Shown here: piece after piece, positions 42,055-48,000 of the stretch
Position numbering within the stretch: position 1 is the first letter of the stretch
Layout of the letters: every line of letters begins with the position of its first letter
Notes under the pieces: generated by a model
Database searches by the model: none
What the model saw: only the letters and a program-made list of their open reading frames with translations
Told to the model about the DNA's origin: nothing
Program-made: the position numbers and the translations under genes
DNA from: Candidatus Mediterraneibacter pullistercoris
GTDB lineage: Bacteria > Bacillota > Clostridia > Lachnospirales > Lachnospiraceae
Direction: 5' to 3'
DNA: 48,000 bases
Assembly: GCA_019116885.1 (NCBI GenBank)
Contig: DXAU01000046.1
Coordinates: 1-48,000, forward strand

Positions 42055-43485
42055 TTACTGCCCGTCCGGCTTGTCCTTTGGCAGAATCAGGTTCAGAATC
42101 ACAGCAAATATCGTTGCCAGTACGACCGGCGATGCTGCGAATGTATTGTTAATAATAGACTGGAAGCTCTCGAGGCTCATGCTCATGTTCAGAGCGTCAT
42201 GGATGCTCGCCGTCATCTGATTTAAGCAGCCATCGCTTAAAGATACGCCCATACCGATGGCGATGGACAGTCCTGCAACTGTTGTATTTCTGTAAGTCAG
42301 TTTCTCAGACACAAGCAGTTTGATACCCGTCATGGCAATCGATGCGAACACTGATGCAACCGCACCGCCGAGTACGCACTGCGGAATCGTACGTAGAAGC
42401 GCTGAGAACTTCGGAATCAGCCCTGCGATGAGCAGGATCACTGCCGCAACAGAGAATACTTTTCTGGCTACAACTCTCGTAGAACCTACGATACCTACGT
42501 TCTGGCTGTATGTCGCCGTCGGCGGGCATCCAAACAGGGCGCCTACCATGTTGCTGACACCGTATCCGATAATTCCGCCGTTTAGCTCTTCGTCCGTCGG
42601 AAGCCTGTCCATACCTCCGGTCGTGGTGGCAGAGAAGTCTCCCATGGCCTGAATCGAGTTGACGAGGAACAGAATCGCCAGAGGCAGAATCGCCGATATG
42701 TCAAATTCCATTCCGAACGCAAGGGGCATCGGAACCTGGAACCATCCTGCTGTAGAAAGCGCAGAGAAGTCAACCATGCCGAAGCAAAGAGCTACTACAT
42801 ACCCGCAGATAAGTCCGATCAGGATAGATGCCAGTTTGAACAGACCTTTTCCATAATGGTTCAGGAGAACTACGATCGCCAGTGTGATAAATGCCACCAG
42901 CCAGTTCTGCCATGAGCCGAATACAAGAGCCTCTGTTTTTCCCTGCTGTTCTACGATCACTTCATATGTATTAGAAGAGTTTCCTGCCATATAGTTGACT
43001 GCCGTGCTGTAAAGCGACAGTCCGATGGCCAGGATGACTGTACCGATGACCAGAGGCGGAAACACCTTTCTGATCTGACGGATAAAAAGTCCTACAAGGA
43101 TCGCTACCACACCGCCGACGATCATTGCTCCGAAGATCGTATTGACATCTTTTGCCTGTGCTGCGATGGCTGTCATCGTCGGAACATATGCGAAACTGAC
43201 GCCGATGATAACCGGCAATCCGCTTCCCAGTTTGATCTTCTGTCCGTATAACTGCAGCAGCGTAGATAATGCTGCAAATACAAGGGATACCTGAATCAGA
43301 AGACCCATATCCACATTTCCGCCTGCATTGTTTGCCGCGTTTGCCACAAGGATGGCCGGCGTCACGCACCCGACGACTGCTGCCAGTACGTGTTGTGCCG
43401 CCAGCGGAAACACCTGCCCGAACGACGGGTTTCCGTCCCATTTAAATAATTCTGCATTGTCCTTTTTCTGCTTTGTATCATTCAT
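42055..43485 (-). CDS. NCS2 uracil-xanthine permease family transporter
   Basis: A 476-residue membrane protein with about 14 helices. The NCS2 signature is present as SQNVGIVGSTRV near residue 328, and the substrate-site region FLVNSIQAMGDFSATT near 275. It is a proton- or Na+-coupled importer of xanthine, urate or uracil; the locus favours a purine. It lies between ssnA and ygfK on the same strand. AGGGTG precedes the ATG. Confidence 0.93.
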   Translation of the reverse strand: MNDTKQKKDNAELFKWDGNPSFGQVFPLAAQHVLAAVVGCVTPAILVANAANNAGGNVDMGLLIQVSLVFAALSTLLQLYGQKIKLGSGLPVIIGVSFAYVPTMTAIAAQAKDVNTIFGAMIVGGVVAILVGLFIRQIRKVFPPLVIGTVILAIGLSLYSTAVNYMAGNSSNTYEVIVEQQGKTEALVFGSWQNWLVAFITLAIVVLLNHYGKGLFKLASILIGLICGYVVALCFGMVDFSALSTAGWFQVPMPLAFGMEFDISAILPLAILFLVNSIQAMGDFSATTTGGMDRLPTDEELNGGIIGYGVSNMVGALFGCPPTATYSQNVGIVGSTRVVARKVFSVAAVILLIAGLIPKFSALLRTIPQCVLGGAVASVFASIAMTGIKLLVSEKLTYRNTTVAGLSIAIGMGVSLSDGCLNQMTASIHDALNMSMSLESFQSIINNTFAASPVVLATIFAVILNLILPKDKPDGQ

Positions 43486-43506
43486 TTTTATTCACCCTGT
43501 ATTGCC

Positions 43507-43527
43507 CCCGGCAGATACATTGCCGGG
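43507..43527. other. Intergenic hairpin between ssnA and the permease
   Basis: CCCGGCA (43507-43513) pairs with TGCCGGG (43521-43527). There is no T-run on the minus strand, so partial termination or mRNA protection are both possible. Confidence 0.55.
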
Positions 43528-43569
43528 CCCTTCCTTTTAAATCTGTCTTCCTTATGCAGTTGTCACTCC

Positions 43570-44901
43570 TTAGCCGTTAATCCTGTCAGCCAGTTCTTTC
43601 GCCGCCTGTCTGCAGTCGGCCATCACTTTGGCTGCATCGATCTTCGTCAGCTTCCGGTCTTTCATCAGGATCTCCCCATTTGCCACTGTCGTGACTACAT
43701 CATGTCCAGTCACACCGAACAGAAGATGGCTGTTGATGTTGTCCGCAGTAAGCGGTGTGAGCGGATCATATGCCACGATGATTACGTCGCCCGCTGCGCC
43801 TTCTTTGAGGACACCGAGCTCCGGTGCAAAATACCTGCCCGCAATCTTCGCATTGTTCTCGAAGAGCATCTGCGGAACTTCTCCCCATGCCGTATTCGGA
43901 TCACAGAGATGATGCTTATGCAGAATATTCGCAACTTTCCAGGATTCCGTCATGTCATGAGTGTACCCGTCTGTGCCAAGACCGGTAAGGATTCCTCTGT
44001 GTACCAGTTCCATAGTCGGCGGGCATCCGCATGCATTGCCCATATTGGACTCCGGGTTGTGTACGACCATTGTGTCCGTCTCTTTAATAAGATCCATTTC
44101 ATGAGAGTTAATGTAAATACAGTGTCCAAGGAGTGTCTTCTCTCCCAGGATGCCATGATCCATCAGCCGGTCTACGATCCGTTTCCCGTAATGCTTCAGA
44201 CAGTGGTGCAGGTCTTCGATCCCCTCGGCTACATGAATGTGATATCCCACTTCATCCGGCTTATTTGCAGCAGCAAGTGCGAAAGTCTCATCCGAGATCG
44301 TAAACTGTGCGTGCATACCCATTATTCCGGCGATCATTCCTGTGTCATCTTTCAGCGCATGGCGGATGAACTCGGCATTTTCCATGACAGACTCTTTTGC
44401 CTTATCCATTCCGTCTCTGTCAGAAATCTCGTAGCAGAGGCAGGAGCGAACGCCCGTCTCTTTTGCTGCTTTCTCGATCTCAAAGAGAGAGCCTCTGATT
44501 GAACCGAAACTTGCGTGATGGTCAAAGATCGTTGTCACACCGTTTCTGATACAGTCAATATAAGTAGCCATCGCACTTAAATATGTATCGTGCAGTGTAA
44601 GATTGCGGTCGATCGTCCACCACTGCCCGTCCAGGATATCCAGAAATCCTTTCGGATCATACCCTTTTATGGAAAGGCCTCTTGCAAACGAACTGTAAAT
44701 ATGCTCATGTACATTAATAAAACCGGGCATAATCAGGCCGCCTTTGGCGTCGATGTACTCTGCTTCGGGATATGCATTTTTGATATCCTCAGTGCTGCTC
44801 ACCTTGCAGATCGTGGTTCCGTCGATGGCGACCGCGCCGTTTTCGATCAGCGGACAGGCAGCATCTCTTGTGATGACTCTTCCATTCCCTAAAACCAGCA
44901 T
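43570..44901 (-). CDS. ssnA: SsnA-type aminohydrolase
   Basis: A 443-residue amidohydrolase of the cytosine/guanine deaminase group. NVHEHIYSSFARG near residue 65 carries the HxH metal pair; a later HAQFTISDE, GYHIHVAE (second His set) and GLGTDGYTHDM (catalytic Asp near 313) complete the active site. SsnA occurs with ygfK and xdhD in purine loci, but its exact substrate is not established. It is the first gene of the minus-strand operon, with a promoter at 44998-45026 and a GGAG site. Confidence 0.92.
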   Translation of the reverse strand: MLVLGNGRVITRDAACPLIENGAVAIDGTTICKVSSTEDIKNAYPEAEYIDAKGGLIMPGFINVHEHIYSSFARGLSIKGYDPKGFLDILDGQWWTIDRNLTLHDTYLSAMATYIDCIRNGVTTIFDHHASFGSIRGSLFEIEKAAKETGVRSCLCYEISDRDGMDKAKESVMENAEFIRHALKDDTGMIAGIMGMHAQFTISDETFALAAANKPDEVGYHIHVAEGIEDLHHCLKHYGKRIVDRLMDHGILGEKTLLGHCIYINSHEMDLIKETDTMVVHNPESNMGNACGCPPTMELVHRGILTGLGTDGYTHDMTESWKVANILHKHHLCDPNTAWGEVPQMLFENNAKIAGRYFAPELGVLKEGAAGDVIIVAYDPLTPLTADNINSHLLFGVTGHDVVTTVANGEILMKDRKLTKIDAAKVMADCRQAAKELADRING

Positions 44902-44997
44902 GTTACCTTCTCCTTTTATTTATTTTACACATATTTTGTCCGGTGCGCTTTTGCAAAATACTGTGCAATTCGCACACCAAACCCTGTATCTGGTTAT

Positions 44998-45026
44998 AGA
45001 ATACCATTAATATTGTATAAATGCAA
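44998..45026 (-). promoter_or_regulatory. Promoter of the ssnA-xdh operon
   Basis: On the minus strand TTGCAT (45021-45026), 17 bases and TATTCT (44998-45003). A leader of about 90 bases follows. Confidence 0.65.
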
Positions 45027-45032
45027 TATGAA

Positions 45033-45071
45033 TTCTAAATATTTTTTAGTGTACCTAAAAATTTTTTAGAA
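45033..45071. promoter_or_regulatory. 17-bp inverted repeat between the divergent purine promoters
   Basis: Positions 45033-45049 and 45055-45071 are inverted copies with two mismatches (arms start TTCTAAA, inner ends TTTTTAG/CTAAAAA) around TGTAC. It lies between the ssnA -35 (45021-45026) and the regulator -35 (45078), the expected site for a factor controlling both directions. Confidence 0.6.
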
Positions 45072-45077
45072 AAACTA

Positions 45078-45105
45078 TTGACTCTGTATTTTTTTATGCT
45101 ATGAT
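45078..45105 (+). promoter_or_regulatory. Promoter of the YheO-type regulator
   Basis: TTGACT (45078-45083), 16 bases and TATGAT (45100-45105), about 70 bases before the ATG at 45175. Confidence 0.7.
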
Positions 45106-45174
45106 GAATTTAGAGACACAAAGAAGACGTACATTTTCCGCTATCGCAGGAACGCACAAAAGGCAGGTGAAGCA

Positions 45175-45819
45175 ATGAAACAGACACTCAATTTTCTAAA
45201 GCAGCTCGCACACGGACTGGCCGCCCAGTTCGGGAGTTCCTGTGAAGTCGTCATCCATGATCTGACAAGGAAAGAACTGGAGAAATCTATCGTCTACATT
45301 GAGAACGGGCATGTTTCCAACCGGCATACCGGCGACGGGCCTTCAGGCATCGTACTGGAAACGCTCAGATCCGATCCGGGAAAGATAAAAGACAAACTTG
45401 CTTATCTTACAAGAACAGACGACGGCAGGATCTTAAAGTCCAGCACACTCTATATCCGTGATGAAAATGACAAAGTCGTTTATATCTTTTCCATGAATTA
45501 TGACATCACCACCCTTCTGGCAGCGGAGAACTCCATACGCGGTCTGATCCAGACACAGCCGGAAACCAATACAGAAACTGACAGTTCCACGCCTCAGCGA
45601 ATCACCCACAATGTGACCGAACTTCTCGATCTTCTGATCGAGCAGGCGATCGCCCGGGTAGGGAAACCTGTCGCTATGATGAACAAAGACGACAAAGTCG
45701 CTGTGGTACAGTATCTGAACAATGCCGGGGCATTCCTTATCACAAAATCCGGCGACAAAGTTTCCACCCTTCTTGGGATATCAAAATTTACGCTCTACAG
45801 CTACATGGACAAAGGATGA
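45175..45819 (+). CDS. YheO/DauR-type PAS-like helix-turn-helix regulator
   Basis: A 214-residue regulator. The N-terminal YheO domain (about 5-115; SSCEVVIHDL, then LKSSTLYIRDENDKVVYIFS) is a PAS-like small-molecule sensor. The C-terminal helix-turn-helix (about 160-214; NKDDKVAVVQYLNNAGAFLI, then VSTLLGISKFTLYSYM) binds DNA. Such proteins often sit beside PLP lyase or amino-acid/purine catabolism genes. It is divergent from ssnA and upstream of ygeX, so it probably controls both arms, perhaps in response to a purine breakdown product. AGGTGA precedes the ATG. Confidence 0.9.
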   Translation: MKQTLNFLKQLAHGLAAQFGSSCEVVIHDLTRKELEKSIVYIENGHVSNRHTGDGPSGIVLETLRSDPGKIKDKLAYLTRTDDGRILKSSTLYIRDENDKVVYIFSMNYDITTLLAAENSIRGLIQTQPETNTETDSSTPQRITHNVTELLDLLIEQAIARVGKPVAMMNKDDKVAVVQYLNNAGAFLITKSGDKVSTLLGISKFTLYSYMDKG

Positions 45820-45835
45820 ACATGCATAAAAGTAT

Positions 45836-46087
45836 GAACATGCGCCCGAATCGGCAGTATCTGCCGCGCAAGCTGGCTTGTAAGCGGCAGATGATGACGA
45901 TTCCGGCATATGGCGGACGCCATACAGTGAGATGAGCCGCATCGCGGTGAAATCGAACTGGCGCATGTTCAGGACATATGCCGCGCAAGCTGGCTTGCAA
46001 GCGGCAGATGATGACGATTCCGGCATATGGCGGACGCCATACAGTGAGATGAGCCGCATCGCGGTGAAATCGAACTGGCGCATGTTC
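45836..46087. repeat. Two near-identical 108-bp structured repeats before ygeX
   Basis: Copies at 45863-45970 and 45980-46087 (period 117) differ at one base that I see. Each holds nested stems: CTGCCGC...GCGGCAG enclosing CAAGC/GCTTG, and ATGGC/GCCAT. GAACATGCGCC at 45836-45846 is the exact inverse of GGCGCATGTTC that ends each copy. Because 117 is a multiple of three, the minus strand has a long open frame with a 39-residue repeat, but no ribosome site supports it. The 312-base gap between the regulator and ygeX contains nothing else. Confidence 0.85.
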
Positions 46088-46131
46088 AACATAGTAAGCA
46101 ACAACATTTCATATATTAAGGAGGTTCCACA

Positions 46132-47337
46132 ATGGACACAATCAAATGGGCAGTGAACAAGATGCCGAAAACGGAAGATTCCAACCTGAAAGTGATAGGA
46201 TTGGATGAGGTCAGAAAGGCACGGGCTTTCCATGAGAGTTTTCCTCAGTACAGCGTCACGCCGCTGGCAAAGCTGGATCACATGGCAGCACGTCTGGGAC
46301 TTGGAGAAGTCTATGTAAAAGATGAGTCCTACCGTTTTGGACTCAACGCTTTTAAAGTGCTTGGCGGCTCATTTGCCATGGCGCGCTACATAGCAAAGCA
46401 GACAGGAAAAGATGTCTCAGAACTCCCCTATCATGTGCTCACTTCTGAGAAATTAAGAGAAGAGTTCGGGCAGGCGACTTTCTTCACTGCCACAGATGGC
46501 AATCACGGACGCGGCGTCGCATGGGCTGCAAATAAACTCGGACAGAAAGCTGTCGTGCTTATGCCCAAAGGAAGCACGCAGACAAGGCTGAACAACATTC
46601 TCGCTGAGGGCGCGCAGGCAACCATCGAGGAATACAACTATGACGAATGTGTCCGCATGGCAAACGCCATGGCTGAGAAGACGGAGAACGGCGTCATGGT
46701 ACAGGATACCGCATGGGACGGATACGAGGAAATTCCGTCATGGATTATGCAGGGATACGGAACAATGGCTATGGAAGCAGACGAGCAGCTCCACGACTAT
46801 GACTGTGAACGCCCCACACATGTCTTCATACAAGCCGGCGTGGGATCTCTTGCGGGAGCTGTCCAGGGATACTTCGCGAACCGCTATCCTGAGAATCCGC
46901 CGAAAGTAGTCGTTGTGGAAGCCGAAGCTGCCGCATGTCTGTACAAAGGTGCATGCGCTGGGGACGGTAACATCCGCATCGTGGACGGCGACATGGTTAC
47001 GATCATGGCAGGTCTTGCCTGCGGAGAGCCGAACACAATCTCCTGGGATATTCTGAAAAACCATGTAGATACATTTATCGCCTCACCAGACTGGGTAGCT
47101 GCAAGAGGCATGCGTATGCTGGCCGCTCCCGTCAAAGGCGACCAGCCGGTAACATCCGGCGAGTCAGGAGCCGCACCGTTCGGCACACTGGCATGCATCA
47201 TGACAATGGATGAGTATAAGCCGCTCAGAGAACATCTCGGGCTGGATGAGAACTCAAAAGTCCTCCTCTTCTCTACCGAAGGAGACACCGATCCCGAGAG
47301 ATACGAATCCATCGTCTGGGGCGGGAACGACATATAA
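46132..47337 (+). CDS. ygeX: Diaminopropionate ammonia-lyase
   Basis: A 401-residue PLP enzyme of fold type II. The segment [14 protein letters not shown] near residue 73 holds the Schiff-base lysine, and [13 protein letters not shown] near 125 and the Gly-rich [13 protein letters not shown] near 230 bind the cofactor phosphate. It splits 2,3-diaminopropionate to pyruvate and ammonia. In anaerobic purine loci it is thought to act on the diamino acid from ring breakdown, delivering pyruvate. AGGAGG lies seven bases before the start. It is followed by double-hairpin repeats and ygeY. Confidence 0.95.
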   Translation: MDTIKWAVNKMPKTEDSNLKVIGLDEVRKARAFHESFPQYSVTPLAKLDHMAARLGLGEVYVKDESYRFGLNAFKVLGGSFAMARYIAKQTGKDVSELPYHVLTSEKLREEFGQATFFTATDGNHGRGVAWAANKLGQKAVVLMPKGSTQTRLNNILAEGAQATIEEYNYDECVRMANAMAEKTENGVMVQDTAWDGYEEIPSWIMQGYGTMAMEADEQLHDYDCERPTHVFIQAGVGSLAGAVQGYFANRYPENPPKVVVVEAEAAACLYKGACAGDGNIRIVDGDMVTIMAGLACGEPNTISWDILKNHVDTFIASPDWVAARGMRMLAAPVKGDQPVTSGESGAAPFGTLACIMTMDEYKPLREHLGLDENSKVLLFSTEGDTDPERYESIVWGGNDI

Positions 47338-47355
47338 AACATCTGTCCCATATAA

Positions 47356-47457
47356 AATAAGGAAACACCGCAAGGGTGTACCATTATGCCGTATAAAGCA
47401 CGGCACGAATAAGGAAACACCGCAAGGGTGTACCACTATGCCGTATAAAACACGGCA
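47356..47457. repeat. Two 50-bp direct repeats, each with two hairpins, between ygeX and ygeY
   Basis: Copies at 47356-47405 and 47408-47457 (period 52) differ at two bases. Each has ACACC/GGTGT around GCAAG and TGCCGT/ACGGCA around a seven-base loop. They resemble REP-type intergenic units that may stabilise or attenuate the ygeX-ygeY transcript. Confidence 0.85.
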
Positions 47458-47482
47458 GCCACAAGGAAAGGAGAATGAAACT

Positions 47483-48000
47483 ATGGATTTCAACAAAATC
47501 AAGGAAGCTGCACAGGGCTATCAGAAAGACATGACCGCATTTCTTCGCGCTATCGTGAAGAATCCGGGGGAGAGCTGCGATGAGAAAGCTCACATCGACA
47601 CCATCGCCGCTGAGATGAAGAAACTGGACTTCGACGAGGTTATTATCGATCCTCAGGGAAATGTCATCGGCTACATGGGAACAGGTGATAAGATCATCGC
47701 TTACGATGCACATATCGACACAGTGGGGATTGGAAACATCGACAACTGGGACTTCGATCCATACGAAGGATATGAAAATGACACAGAGATCGGCGGACGC
47801 GGCGTATCCGACCAGTGCGGCGGAATCGTATCCGCAGTTTACGGCACAAGGATCATGAAAGACATGGATCTGATCCCGGAAGGATGCAAGATCATGGTTG
47901 TCGGAACAGTTCAGGAAGAGGACTGCGACGGTCTGTGCTGGCAGTACATCATCAATGAGGACAAGATCCGCCCTGAGTTCGTTGTATCCACAGAGCCGAC
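47483..48000 (+). CDS. ygeY: YgeY-type M20 family hydrolase, 5' part (cut by window end)
   Basis: The first 172 codons of a zinc-dependent M20 peptidase/deacylase-like protein. [10 protein letters not shown] near residue 75 carries the first metal His and Asp, and QEEDCDG near 145 has the paired Glu used for catalysis and metal binding. YgeY is linked to selenium metabolism and follows ygeX in purine loci; the bond it hydrolyses is not certain. AAAGGAG is nine bases before the ATG at 47483; an ATG at 47475 is in another frame. The 3' end is outside the window. Confidence 0.9.
   Translation, partial: MDFNKIKEAAQGYQKDMTAFLRAIVKNPGESCDEKAHIDTIAAEMKKLDFDEVIIDPQGNVIGYMGTGDKIIAYDAHIDTVGIGNIDNWDFDPYEGYENDTEIGGRGVSDQCGGIVSAVYGTRIMKDMDLIPEGCKIMVVGTVQEEDCDGLCWQYIINEDKIRPEFVVSTEP

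Noticed and set aside
47254-47713. Minus-strand frames over the ygeX-ygeY repeats with repeated [12 protein letters not shown] peptides
   Set aside because: They are by-products of the 52-base double-hairpin repeats and overlap the real ygeY gene; no start signals.

Overview
The window looks like a chromosomal segment of a gut-type anaerobic Firmicute of the Clostridia, most probably Lachnospiraceae. The evidence is strong AGGAGG ribosome binding sites, TTGACA/TATAAT-type promoters, a PcrA helicase, ClpC, a DUF1836 protein, a YerC/TrpR-like repressor, an RlmD with the C-terminal extension common in that family, and a selenium/molybdenum purine-degradation locus. This is judged from protein features read by eye; no database search was run.

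Layout. (1) Positions 1-8.1 kb hold housekeeping and stress genes: a small conserved protein, a GntR-clpC operon, a PUA-type rRNA methyltransferase, a divergent iron-sulfur protein/Crp-Fnr regulator pair, and an ECF-type sigma factor fused to a membrane anchor and an extracytoplasmic domain. (2) 8.3-16.85 kb is an A+T-rich accessory island. It holds a lipoprotein class D beta-lactamase, a broken phage portal gene, a Phd/RelE-type toxin-antitoxin pair, and then a compact mobilizable element. The element carries a large serine recombinase, a MobV relaxase, a small XRE repressor, a zinc-finger-like lipoprotein and a rolling-circle Rep of the pMV158/Rep_2 type. It also has candidate oriT, replication-origin and att structures and a cluster of GGTACC palindromes. 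(3) 16.87-28.2 kb is ordinary core: rlmD, pcrA, a DUF1836 protein, yerC, a PHP phosphatase, a zinc-ribbon membrane protein, an orphan NMT1-type binding protein and a MATE exporter. (4) 28.3-48 kb is one functional block for molybdenum/selenium-dependent anaerobic purine use.

The purine block. modABC import molybdate, and a MocA-like/ModE-like fusion next to them probably senses molybdate or handles cofactor. On the minus strand ssnA, a xanthine/uracil-family permease, ygfK, a hydantoinase, yqeC, a yqeB-mocA fusion, a multi-cluster ferredoxin and a 2Fe-2S/molybdopterin xanthine dehydrogenase run as one co-directional series with short gaps or overlaps. Diverging from ssnA are a YheO-type PAS/HTH regulator, ygeX (diaminopropionate ammonia-lyase) and ygeY (an M20-type hydrolase cut by the window end). 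This gene set matches the anaerobic purine/urate catabolic cluster described in gut bacteria. Xanthine oxidoreduction and ring opening would feed hydantoinase/aminohydrolase steps, with YgeX and YgeY acting on the resulting amino compounds. The order of reactions is inferred.

The least explained features are non-coding: two near-identical 108-bp structured repeats in front of ygeX, two 50-bp double-hairpin repeats between ygeX and ygeY, a run of strong hairpins at 97-248, and a repressor-like palindrome shared by two promoters of the mobile element.
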